A stretch of DNA of 64,000 bases from Pseudomonas gingeri (GTDB lineage: Bacteria; Pseudomonadota; Gammaproteobacteria; Pseudomonadales; Pseudomonadaceae). The position numbers and the translations under genes were made by a program. How positions within the stretch are numbered: position 1 is the stretch's first letter; the number at the start of each line of letters is the position of its first letter. The stretch covers positions 444,383 to 508,382 of the forward strand of contig NZ_JACAOR010000002.1 in assembly GCF_013386115.1 (NCBI RefSeq). The letters are read 5' to 3'. Shown here in pieces: positions 16,473 through 25,017 of the stretch. The notes below the pieces were generated by a model. The model saw only the letters and a program-made list of their open reading frames with translations, searched no databases and was not told where the DNA came from.

Positions 16473-18818
16473 TTAACTGATCGGAAATGTAACTCTAAAG
16501 GCCGTTGAAAACTCAGGCGGTGCTGATTTCAGGAGCTCAATCCTCCCGCCAACGCTGTCGACAACGCGTTTAACCAGAGGTAGCCCCAAACCAAGCCCTG
16601 AGGTCATTGGATTTCTGTCATCCGAGTTTTCGGTCGTTGTGTAGAGTGGGTCCCAAATCCTGTCTCTGAGGAATGGGGGAATACCAATGCCGTTGTCAGC
16701 ACATACTAAAACGTGTTCGTCATCATCGTTGACGGCGAAAAGCTTTATTTTGCGAACGCCATCTCCGGCTTTCGCTACCAAAGCTTTCATTGCATTGGAG
16801 ACCAGATTAACGGCGACACCATGATAGGCCGCGAGTGGCACCGATGGACCGGGCAACTTAGAGTCGACCTCGATTTCGATCTCAATGTCGTGATCTTCAG
16901 CAAGCGACTCCAAAGTCCGGGTTGCGGCCTTGAGCTGCGCTTTGGCCCGAAAAGGCGTGACGGTAATTTTACGTGAATGACCTACATACAAGCGCATGTA
17001 CTCCGCCTGTTGGGCTAAGGCCTTTTCGTTTCGAAGTACAGTTTCGGCATGGTCCGTGAGCTCGTCGTGATCACGAGCAAGGAGCTTCAGAATCTGCCCA
17101 GCGCTATGGATGCTCTCCAACGTTTTGTCGAATTCATGTGTCATGAAGCCAGCCATGACGCCCATTAAAGACATTAGCTCAAGAGACATCCGAACATTTT
17201 TTTCATGCTCTTCAGCGGCTGAGTACTGCTCCTCGACTTCATAAAGCTGTCGTAGTATTGCCTGCTTGTGATCATCATTGATTTCTGATGATGCGCTAAT
17301 CTGTGCAATTGTGGCCGAGAGCCCCTTTCGTGCATTCTCTCGGGCAAGTTCTTCCTTAGCTTGGTCTTCGACGATGCGGAAGGTCCGGTCGAAATGTGCA
17401 AGTGCTTCGATGGTGAATCGCACAAGATGCCACAGCAATCTGTAGGCACCATTATCCCTAAGTTGCTCGCGGTCCATGTTCGGATGAAGCCAGTTGTCAT
17501 CATCCTTGATCCCTGGAGGAACTTTTTGCGTTGCTACATGCACCCGCCCGACAAGCTGAGACATCCTTGGAAGCGCAAGCATGGGGTTGAGCCTGGTGCT
17601 GCGCTTAACGGTCGGATCCATTGGATAGAACGCGGGGGTGAACACTGATTGCCAGTTTCGCTCGTTCTTGGCTTTCGACGCTTCAATCCCTAGCCAGTCA
17701 CTGCTCTCCGCAGCGTATGCTGGCATCGCGAAGCCGTTATCCACCACAGAGATACCAGCGTTTTCTCTCATCCAAGACATAGCTCGCTTGCCATTCACCG
17801 GCAGCCCAGCAAATGTACCTTGGCGATTGGGGAAGAATCGTATGTCTATGAACATGGGACTGTTCATGGCACCCGCCAGAGGTAGATAATCGATTCCCTC
17901 AAGCTCTTCGGGGAGACCCTTAGCGTTTTTGTTACCTGTGTACGCCACAAAGGTCTTCGCGAGATAAGGCCTAGCCAAAGTGCTCAGTTTAAATGTCTTC
18001 TTTTCAACAGCCTTAACTTTACCCTTCCAGAAGATTTTGAAATCTACTGTCCCATTGATGTCCACACTGACTCGCGCGCGTGCAACGTAACGATCTAGGA
18101 TTGACTTAGCAAGATTTTCGGGATCATCCCCATACTTCTCGTCACCTGGGAATTGCACTTCAAACCCTGGATCACCGGTTTCGGAATCGCTCAAATTAAA
18201 ATCGGGCGCTTCCAAACCTTCGGCGGCATTAACCAATCGAAGCACGTCGCTGCGAACCTTGGCGATCGGTAGATCTGCGATGTTTTCTCTGAGTGCTTTA
18301 ATTGTGAGTGTCATGCCAGTTGTGGCATTCCTCAACGCAGGCGTGACCCTATAACGAATCCTAATATCTGAAACTTTGCTTTGCTGAGATATAGCAATCC
18401 AATCAAATTCGGCGCGCAGTGTTGATAAGCGTCCGGTTTTCGGATCGCTCGCTGTAGTATTGACAATGAGTATCGTTCCCAGAAATCTCGCTGAGAAACG
18501 CCCAACTCCTTTGGAGCCGGCCATACTTCGCTTGAACTTTCGGGAACGTCTGTCGATGGCTTTCTTAGAACTGCTGACGACCATCCAGTTATTCAAGAAT
18601 TCATGCTCAGTCAGACCATGACCGTCGTCAGAAACCTCGATTTCAGTATGGGTTATTTTGACTGTGCAGGTTTTAGCATCTGCGTCATAGCTGTTCTTGA
18701 TCAGCTCTGCGAGCGCAATCTCAGGCTTGCTAACCAGCCTCTCGCCAAGCTCCTCGAACAGAGCTGCGCTGATATTAAATTGAGCAGTCTTGACGCCTGT
18801 TTGGTCATCCGTAGCCAT
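16473..18818 (-). CDS. Dual GHKL protein: Hsp90/MORC-like ATPase fused to histidine kinase-like module
   Basis: 781 aa, cytoplasmic, no TM segment. The N-terminal ATPase has the N-box ELIKNSYDADA (residues 38-48), DDGHGL (64-69) and the lid loop GSKGVGR (101-107), as in Hsp90/MutL/MORC proteins. The middle (about 150-450) is unique. A helical region with MTHEFDKTL, His561 as candidate phospho-acceptor, precedes a second GHKL domain: NLVSNAMKAL (671-680), ADNGIGIP (707-714) and GLGLGLPLVKRV (741-752), which is histidine-kinase-like. Start ATG 18818 is preferred over a TTG at 18854 overlapping the methyltransferase stop. Published surveys associate MORC/MutL-like GHKL ATPases with restriction-modification loci; the specific system here I do not recognise. 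Confidence 0.85.
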   Translation of the reverse strand: MATDDQTGVKTAQFNISAALFEELGERLVSKPEIALAELIKNSYDADAKTCTVKITHTEIEVSDDGHGLTEHEFLNNWMVVSSSKKAIDRRSRKFKRSMAGSKGVGRFSARFLGTILIVNTTASDPKTGRLSTLRAEFDWIAISQQSKVSDIRIRYRVTPALRNATTGMTLTIKALRENIADLPIAKVRSDVLRLVNAAEGLEAPDFNLSDSETGDPGFEVQFPGDEKYGDDPENLAKSILDRYVARARVSVDINGTVDFKIFWKGKVKAVEKKTFKLSTLARPYLAKTFVAYTGNKNAKGLPEELEGIDYLPLAGAMNSPMFIDIRFFPNRQGTFAGLPVNGKRAMSWMRENAGISVVDNGFAMPAYAAESSDWLGIEASKAKNERNWQSVFTPAFYPMDPTVKRSTRLNPMLALPRMSQLVGRVHVATQKVPPGIKDDDNWLHPNMDREQLRDNGAYRLLWHLVRFTIEALAHFDRTFRIVEDQAKEELARENARKGLSATIAQISASSEINDDHKQAILRQLYEVEEQYSAAEEHEKNVRMSLELMSLMGVMAGFMTHEFDKTLESIHSAGQILKLLARDHDELTDHAETVLRNEKALAQQAEYMRLYVGHSRKITVTPFRAKAQLKAATRTLESLAEDHDIEIEIEVDSKLPGPSVPLAAYHGVAVNLVSNAMKALVAKAGDGVRKIKLFAVNDDDEHVLVCADNGIGIPPFLRDRIWDPLYTTTENSDDRNPMTSGLGLGLPLVKRVVDSVGGRIELLKSAPPEFSTAFRVTFPIS

Positions 18819-18850
18819 GTGGTTGCGCCTAGTAAATTGTCCCAAAAAAA

Positions 18851-20161
18851 TCAATCGAGGAGGAGCTCGCTCAAGACGGCATTGAGTTGCTTGACTTCAA
18901 GCTTTTTAAGGCCATTCGAATGGTGCACCAATCGCTCATGGAAATCAAAGGTCCTTAGGCGATTTGCCATCATGTCGGGTGTAGTACTCGTGTCAGCTAG
19001 TAGTACGCCATAGACAGAGCCTACCGCCACTGCACCTACCTCGTTTACGAGGATTTTTGGGGCCTTCTGGGTAAAGCCAGAAGCTACGAGTAGCGCCGGA
19101 GCCGGGTGGGGGCGATAACGCCACCATGTTTCTCTATTTCTACAGGTGGAATAACGTTCCCAGGCAGCGGGCGGTACGCTCTCCAAGTAGCGGACGAGCT
19201 GTGGTGAGTGCTTGTCGAGATCGCTTCGTATCAGCCAGCAGCGCGTTCCAGTACGAACAAACCGGCGTTCAAAAGACTCCTTGTCCAACAGAGCCATTTC
19301 CTGCTCTAAAGAGCGAAGGGAGGTCACACAGGGACGAACATCTCGTCCCTTTTTCAAGGAGTAAAAAAGGCGTTCCTCTTCAGTGAGAACGAAAATCTCT
19401 TGCCCTCCTGGACTTAGACCGCGCAACGCTCTGCATTTTTCGGTTCCATGCTTGTAGGAAATAACTTTTAGTGGGGTTCCAGATGCATGGTCTGCCGCCG
19501 TCACGACACCGTCACGAGTAATTGTACCAAAGTGCCATTTTCCGTCCCGGATACTTTTGTCAATAATTGTAATAGATGCAGTGGTCAGGACAGTAGGGAA
19601 AATATTAGTATCAAATCGATAAACGTGAACAGACCAGCCATTAGCATCAATAAAGTTTCTTAATTCACTAGCACTGGGTCTGCTGACCCACTCATAAGGA
19701 ACTACCTGGGCTACCAATCCATTGGAATTGGTACGAATAAGGGCTTGAGCCAAAAAAATAATAAATGCATTAGCCGTTTTTTTTAACGCTGGCCCGCCGC
19801 TTTTGATGATGGTTTGCAATGCTGAGTCACGCCATGTTGGCTCTAAGCCGTGATGACGAATATATGGGGGGTTGCCGATGCACAAATCGAAGTCTTTCCC
19901 TTTCCAAGCGAAAGCATCAGCAACTATTAGCTTTGCACTTGAGGGAATTCTGGCCTTGGTCGCCTTGGTTTTATCTCTTTCTATCCCCACGTATTTATTA
20001 TATCGATCGACAGCCTTACTGAATCGACCATCACCAGCGCCAAGATCTAATACCGTGTCAAAGACTTGATCTGGACGCTGATTGGAAATTAAATCCCATA
20101 CCAATTGAACCACATCATGAGGCGTCTCGACCTGACAGCGAGTTAAGTGCGATTCTTTCAT
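18851..20161 (-). CDS. N6-adenine-type DNA methyltransferase (NPPY, class I)
   Basis: 436 aa. Motif I is VLDLGAGDGRFS (about residues 37-48), followed by YVGIERD (motif II), then motif IV LCIGNPPYIRHHG (93-105), the NPPY of N6-adenine (or N4-cytosine) methylases, in the order of gamma/Eco57I-like enzymes. FPTVLTTASITIID follows in the catalytic half. The C-terminal ~200 residues probably serve target recognition (WERYSTCRNRETWWRYRPHPAP), as in TaqI-like methylases. The start is taken at ATG 20161; a TTG at 20176 would add five residues. It is first in the four-gene operon. No recognised restriction nuclease lies beside it, so it is either an orphan modification enzyme or part of a non-classical system. 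Confidence 0.85.
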   Translation of the reverse strand: MKESHLTRCQVETPHDVVQLVWDLISNQRPDQVFDTVLDLGAGDGRFSKAVDRYNKYVGIERDKTKATKARIPSSAKLIVADAFAWKGKDFDLCIGNPPYIRHHGLEPTWRDSALQTIIKSGGPALKKTANAFIIFLAQALIRTNSNGLVAQVVPYEWVSRPSASELRNFIDANGWSVHVYRFDTNIFPTVLTTASITIIDKSIRDGKWHFGTITRDGVVTAADHASGTPLKVISYKHGTEKCRALRGLSPGGQEIFVLTEEERLFYSLKKGRDVRPCVTSLRSLEQEMALLDKESFERRFVRTGTRCWLIRSDLDKHSPQLVRYLESVPPAAWERYSTCRNRETWWRYRPHPAPALLVASGFTQKAPKILVNEVGAVAVGSVYGVLLADTSTTPDMMANRLRTFDFHERLVHHSNGLKKLEVKQLNAVLSELLLD

Positions 20162-20392
20162 GCCAACCGATACCAAGCCAAACCTAAATTCTGAAGATCA
20201 TACATAATTTCATTAGCCTGAACAATAACCCTTTCAGCTTTCGACAAATTTTTGATTACCTATGGCGCTTGCCTTGACCATTGTTAATATGAAACTAGCA
20301 AACTGGCGACTAACATATTAGTTCCGGAGAAGATCTTTCTTATAATTGCTTAACGCACTGATAGACGACAATTAGTCCGAGGTGAAACTATC

Positions 20393-20512
20393 ATGACAGA
20401 CGTTCATGCTCCGCCGTTAGATCCCACCGCGGGCTGCGAACATGTACGAACGAACGTTGACTTAAGCCTTGGGGTAGTTGAAGGTAACAACATTACTGTA
20501 AAATTTCGATGA
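20393..20512 (+). CDS. Possible 39-aa peptide divergent from methyltransferase operon
   Basis: ATG at 20393 is preceded by GAGGTG with 8-nt spacing, and the frame runs to TGA at 20510-20512, encoding a 39-aa acidic/neutral peptide beginning MTDVHAPPLDPTAGCEHVRT. It is divergent from the methyltransferase gene, 232 bp away. I recognise no family. The ribosome site is the main support; length makes chance a serious alternative. The rest of 20177-20841 shows only a small hairpin GGCGAA-GGT-TCGCC near 20577 and no other gene. Confidence 0.3.
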   Translation: MTDVHAPPLDPTAGCEHVRTNVDLSLGVVEGNNITVKFR

Positions 20513-20841
20513 AAAACAGGAGAGGTCAGAGCAGCCACGAAAGCTCGCAGATCTCTGGCGGGGGCAAGTAGTCACGGCGAAGGTTCGCCGCAAGACCTTA
20601 CCGCCGCCGCGCTTTTTTCAACCACAGACTCCCGCTGTACCTGACCACGTAGAGAAAAGTGCAAGGCTCTCTAGTAACCTCTGCGTGGCGCCGGCCAGCC
20701 ATTGCGCAGCAGGTTTTGCCAAGTATGTATTAACCGTTCGGCATTTATAAAAGGTCGAGCGAATGCTAAAGGATACTTTTAGAGGTAGAGGCTCGTATCT
20801 GAAAAATAAAAGCCATTATAAATAATATAGATACTTGTTTT

Positions 20842-20857
20842 TTCGACTCCTGGTGCC
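20842..20857. other. attR-like direct repeat
   Basis: Exact copy of TTCGACTCCTGGTGCC from tRNA-Thr (9348-9363). The following TCCATTTAAAATC can be read as a degenerate continuation of the tRNA CCA end and its former flank. Confidence 0.75.
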
Positions 20858-21274
20858 TCCATTTAAAATCAAAAGCCCGCTCTGATGAGACCGCCTGGCT
20901 TGAGAAGGATCAGGCGTGAACCTCGCGATCCAGGACATCGGCCCCCCACAGATTGATGCTCTTGTGAGCCGACTGCGCCTTGACTACCACTGTGGCATGA
21001 AGAGCCGGAACCTGTCGCAAGCTCAGATTGCCGGAGTAGGGCTTCCGTGGAGCACGACCGAGCTACACGCTCGGACCAACGACCTGTTCACACAACGTCA
21101 AAGCACTGCCAGTAGCCGCTGATGCACGCAGACCGGGGAGCAAATCGGTCGACTCCAGGTACGGGATTGGTTGAGCTCCACCCCGGTGCCTTGTAATGCG
21201 CAGAAATGGCTTTCCAAAAAAACTCATATTTCCTACGCATTTTGGACGTGGGAGAATGTTGTGTGCGCTTACTG

Positions 21275-21511
21275 CCGGGTCTACATTCCGAGGGTCGCTG
21301 CAAAATCAGCGATGCGGGTTTCGCAGCCCGGTTGGTTGGCGCACAGCGCCGCGTAAGCGGCTTTTTCATGTCTGCGTTATGGCGGGCTGTGCGTAGGAGG
21401 CTTATGCCTGCCGGTTGCCAACTTTCCGGTCTGCGAACCTGCGTACAGTTCGCCACCCTTGTCTCGCAGCGAGTGTGGAGAACCCTTCTTACTAAAAGTT
21501 GGAGTTCCACA
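21275..21511 (+). promoter_or_regulatory. Conserved-looking structured leader of DUF6124 gene
   Basis: The 240 nt before the DUF6124 start hold a series of short arms, for example GGTCGCTGCAAAATCAGCGATG and GCGTACAG near the gene, plus the phrase TTCATGTCTGCGTTATGG. From memory the same pattern precedes many DUF3077/DUF6124 genes in Pseudomonas. The frame through it (MSALWRAVRRRL...) is out of context as a protein, so I treat it as a regulatory or RNA element. Structure is not computed. Confidence 0.45.
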
Positions 21512-21919
21512 ATGGCTAAGAAAATCACCCCCGATCCGCCTCCTTGCCGCACTTCCAGTCTTTCTGAAAAGAGCGACTGTCTATGCGATGTCGTCTACGA
21601 CGCTTTAGAACAGATCAATGCAGATCCACCGCCGTGTCTGCTGCTCGATACTCTCACCACCACTGCTTTCAACACTGCCCCTCCCGACTGCGCCCATAGG
21701 TCACCGCTGTTTTCCGTACAACCAGGAATCACCGCCACGGTCGCGTTGACCCATGTCTCGGATTTGCTCAAAGTCGCCGAGTTGAATGCCGATGAAATCG
21801 GTCCTCATCTGCACGGCGTTGATCGCGATCTGTTCAGGGGCGTGATGCATGCGCTGGAGCTGTCGCGGACGGTGGTGGACTCTCTGCTTGCAGGGGCCAA
21901 GCCGCAGCTGTCGAGCTGA
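21512..21919 (+). CDS. DUF6124 (DUF3077-like) family protein
   Basis: 135-aa small cytoplasmic protein. The N terminus MAKKITPDPPPC and the core LFSVQPGITATVALTHVSDLLKVAEL (about residues 67-92) are the family's hallmark, followed by a helical tail. Function is unknown; members are abundant and multicopy in Pseudomonas. The start at ATG 21512 follows GGAGTTCC; a longer in-frame reading from 21206 covers the leader and is rejected. A GC-rich hairpin at 21932-21957 follows the stop and may end the transcript. Confidence 0.8.
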   Translation: MAKKITPDPPPCRTSSLSEKSDCLCDVVYDALEQINADPPPCLLLDTLTTTAFNTAPPDCAHRSPLFSVQPGITATVALTHVSDLLKVAELNADEIGPHLHGVDRDLFRGVMHALELSRTVVDSLLAGAKPQLSS

Positions 21920-22422
21920 ACCCGGCCTTTCGGCAGCCGCCCGGTTCGGCGGTTGCCGAGGCCTGCTGCTTAGACGTTCCAGCCCGCAGTCCCCCAACTA
22001 CCGCGCCCGCCCACCTGAACCGCTTTCCACACCAGCCAGACCCTGAATGGTGCCGCACTGGAGTTCATGGTGTTCGGAGAGGTGTACTTCCAGCCGCTGC
22101 GCAATCTGATCGGGCAGGTGCTGGAGCTGCGCCCCCTGCGGGCGCTCAATTCCTGCTGAGTCAAGGCCGGTGTTTTGGGACGATTACTGACCGGTTTTCT
22201 CGGGGCGCCTGCGTGTCACGAAAACGGCCAGGAGCACTCGGAAACGGTGGCCGTCCAGAGGGCCCATTTAGAGCCCTGGTCTCGGCCTTGCCGAATGGAA
22301 ATCCTCTTCTACACTAGCCTGACTCTACTTGAACGATGTGCTGATGATCCTTTCTGCTTCAGATGGGTATTTCAGTCTGGTGGAACCGTACCCGCTACAG
22401 ACATCAAACCCAGGGGGCATGC
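21920..22422. other. Intergenic stretch with hairpin and possible coding remnant
   Basis: A hairpin (GGCAGCCGCC-CGGTTC-GGCGGTTGCC) lies at 21932-21957. From 22018 to 22159 a plus-strand frame without start reads THTSQTLNGAALEFMVFGEV-like sequence and ends NSC-stop; it looks like the tail of a broken gene but I cannot name it. The rest shows nothing recognisable. Confidence 0.35.
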
Positions 22423-23595
22423 ATGCCATATTTTTATGAGTGCTCGAATATCAACTGCAAACAGCCCTCAAGATCGGAAAAAGAGATAAGCCCTGACTTA
22501 TGGTACAAATACAAGTGTGGGACATGTGGGAAACCCATATCCAAATCAATACAGAACCCGGGAATATTTCTGGTAAAAGCGGTGCAACCCAATCCGTTTG
22601 CCCTGCCCCCCAAGAAACCCACAACTCCCTCACCCGTACCCTCATCAAATACTGACATTGCAACAAGCACGTTCATACAAGTCGAGGAAGAAAAAAAAGA
22701 AAAAATCGCGAAAAACAAACGCGAACATAGCTTGATAGCAGAGCCATTCGAAATAAAAACCAAAATGGAGGAAGAGCTTGAGCATACGGATAAAAAAACG
22801 AAATACATGGTTGGCGAGTCTGTATCACAAGAAAAAATATATGAAATGCTGGATGCCAAAGGCTACCTGTTCTTCTCCAGAGCCATGACTTTTGTAAAAC
22901 ACAACAAAGCGCTTCGCGGTAAAAACATCAGCACCAGCGTAGTCGAAGAGCCCGGATTCTTGAATGGCCTGGCAAAAACCAAGAGCTTTTTGTTTAATCA
23001 TTATGCGATTGGACTTAACGACGTGAGGAGCGACAAGGGTAGTTTTGCCGGGACATTTCCAGACTACTACGTAAGCAAAAACCAACAAATCTTTGCGATT
23101 GAACTGAAAACCCCGCAAAGTAAAATGATAGATTTCCTTGACCTACTTGACAAGCCGATCCAGATGCAAGATCAGCTGGAAACAAATGTCGAGAGGACGA
23201 TAAGAACAGAAATCGATAATAGAAAGAAGCATCTGCCCCAAGGGGTGTTACAGATCCTGATGTTTGATATCTGTAACCTGACTGGCTTCAAGGAAGACCC
23301 CATCGTGCAGTTCTACAGTGTCGCCAGCTCAGGAAAATATGAAATCTGGTTCGCCGAATCCTTTCACTCCTTCATGTTCTGCGACAGCGATGCGAAGAGC
23401 GAAATACTACACCTCAAATTTTCAGAAATAGAGAGCGCGGTGAAAAACAAGAAAAACATGCCAAAGCTATCTAATGGATGGATTGATTTTGCAAAACTGG
23501 AATCAAACAAAAAATGGTTCACCCCTTCAACGACCATCCAAACGAGTAATGACGCAGAATTTGTCACACCGACAACTTCAACAAACAATAAGTGA
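22423..23595 (+). CDS. Zinc-ribbon protein with PD-(D/E)XK-like nuclease motif
   Basis: 390 aa, not a family I can name. The N terminus (MPYFYECSNINC ... YKYKCGTCGKPI, residues 1-40) has two Cys pairs typical of a zinc ribbon. Residues ~50-130 are a low-complexity, Lys/Glu-rich linker. The C-terminal domain contains GTFPDYYVSKNQQIFAIELKTP (about 210-231), matching the PD-x(n)-ExK catalytic pattern of restriction-like nucleases. Start ATG 22423 follows AGGGGGC. It is clearly AT-richer and more Lys/Asn-rich than neighbours, a sign of transfer. It stands alone between a DUF6124 gene and an AraC regulator. DNA cleavage is predicted, not shown; a defence or mobile-element role is likely. Confidence 0.6.
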   Translation: MPYFYECSNINCKQPSRSEKEISPDLWYKYKCGTCGKPISKSIQNPGIFLVKAVQPNPFALPPKKPTTPSPVPSSNTDIATSTFIQVEEEKKEKIAKNKREHSLIAEPFEIKTKMEEELEHTDKKTKYMVGESVSQEKIYEMLDAKGYLFFSRAMTFVKHNKALRGKNISTSVVEEPGFLNGLAKTKSFLFNHYAIGLNDVRSDKGSFAGTFPDYYVSKNQQIFAIELKTPQSKMIDFLDLLDKPIQMQDQLETNVERTIRTEIDNRKKHLPQGVLQILMFDICNLTGFKEDPIVQFYSVASSGKYEIWFAESFHSFMFCDSDAKSEILHLKFSEIESAVKNKKNMPKLSNGWIDFAKLESNKKWFTPSTTIQTSNDAEFVTPTTSTNNK

Positions 23596-23868
23596 CGGCG
23601 ATACCGCTGCAACATTTTACTTGAGTGATAGTGCTCAACCGGTCAACCTGCCATTCTCCGGCATCCCCCCAGCCAGCACCGGCTGCAGCCGCCACGGGGA
23701 ACGGGTATGACAGCGATGATGTGGGGGTTTACTCGTATGGGTTGCGGTGAGCGCTGGCGAATCTCGCCTATGCTGCCTTATGCTTTTTGAAACGGCTTGC
23801 GCCTTGAAATGCATTGGCGACGGTACGGTGCGAATGTCGAACAAGCGATGATACCGGTGTGAACGCCC

Positions 23869-24852
23869 ATGACGAATGCAACGCCCTCCATCAAACTCAG
23901 CACCCTTCGGCCGATAGCTCCCTATCTGGGCATGCGGGGGGTGTCACCGCTGGAGTTCTTTCGGCGTTTTGATATTTCCCCTCATGTGTTTCAGAACCCT
24001 GATGCCTGGGTACCGCGAGCGGCCTGCTTTCATATCGCCAATGAAATGGCGGCGATCACCCAGGATCCCTTCGCCGGGGCCTGCGTGGGACACCTGATCG
24101 AAGTGGGCTCCCTCGGTGCCTGGGGCGAATTGATATTGGGCTCGACCAACCTCGCCCAGGCTTGTGCGGCGGCGGCGGTGCATACGAAATTGCTGCATCA
24201 GGGCGGGGAAGTAAAAATCATCACCGAGGGCCGTACGACGAGGCTGATCCAGCAATTTACCGGGCAGCACGGGGCCGATCCCAAGCAGGTCATTCTCGGC
24301 ACCCTCGCGGTGCTGAGAAAAGTGCCTCTCATGTCCGGCGAGCCTGGCGCCATACGCATACATCTGAAAAACCCGAGGGAGCGAGGAGACGAGGCGCTCG
24401 AAGAATACCTGGGCGCGAACCTCGAAATGAACGCCGAGTACAACATGATCGAATTCGATCGTGAGTTGCTCGAGATTCCCCTGCAAAACACCCGCGATGA
24501 TGCCTGGAAGACCACCCGCGCCTTGAGCTCCACCGCTCGGGCGGCCGATGTGCTCGCCAGGCAGATATCCGACCAGGAACAGTCCAGGCTCGCCAGCATT
24601 TCAAGAAAGATGGGAATGTCGCCTCGAACGTTGCAGCGTCGCCTCGAATATTGCGGTATCGACTTCGACGCTTTACGTGACGAAACCCGTCGCAACGAGG
24701 CCTTTCAGTTACTCGCCAGCGGTAAATACACCGCCACGGAAATTGCCTATATGGTCGGCTACAGCGATCCGGCGCACTTTACTCGGGCCTTCAAGCGCTG
24801 GACCGGGAGCCCGCCATCGCGCTATCGCGCGGTCCTGCAACACGATCGCTGA
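23869..24852 (+). CDS. AraC-family transcriptional regulator (OruR/ArgR-like arrangement)
   Basis: 327 aa. The N-terminal ~200 residues match the arabinose_bd-type sensor domain of AraC proteins such as OruR (ARPIAPYL..GMRGVSPLEFFRRFDI start; FAGACVGHLIEVGSLGAWGELI). The C terminus (about 230-325) carries the two helix-turn-helix motifs: LASISRKMGMSPRTLQRRLE and TATEIAYMVGYSDPAHFTRAFKRWTG. It precedes a co-oriented envelope cluster (25018-28641) by 165 bp and is the likely activator of that cluster. The inducer is unknown. Confidence 0.9.
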   Translation: MTNATPSIKLSTLRPIAPYLGMRGVSPLEFFRRFDISPHVFQNPDAWVPRAACFHIANEMAAITQDPFAGACVGHLIEVGSLGAWGELILGSTNLAQACAAAAVHTKLLHQGGEVKIITEGRTTRLIQQFTGQHGADPKQVILGTLAVLRKVPLMSGEPGAIRIHLKNPRERGDEALEEYLGANLEMNAEYNMIEFDRELLEIPLQNTRDDAWKTTRALSSTARAADVLARQISDQEQSRLASISRKMGMSPRTLQRRLEYCGIDFDALRDETRRNEAFQLLASGKYTATEIAYMVGYSDPAHFTRAFKRWTGSPPSRYRAVLQHDR

Positions 24853-25017
24853 CATCCTCGCCTGACCCATCACCCTCCTCCCGAGCATTCCCCTCCTTCA
24901 GGCGCTGCCCTACCGGCACGCGCCCGCTTCGCTTTTGGCACCAAATGGCAAGTTTCCACCAGGACGTTCTTATAGAGTCAAAAAGGTAACGCCAACTTAT
25001 AAGACCACGAGGTTTCA

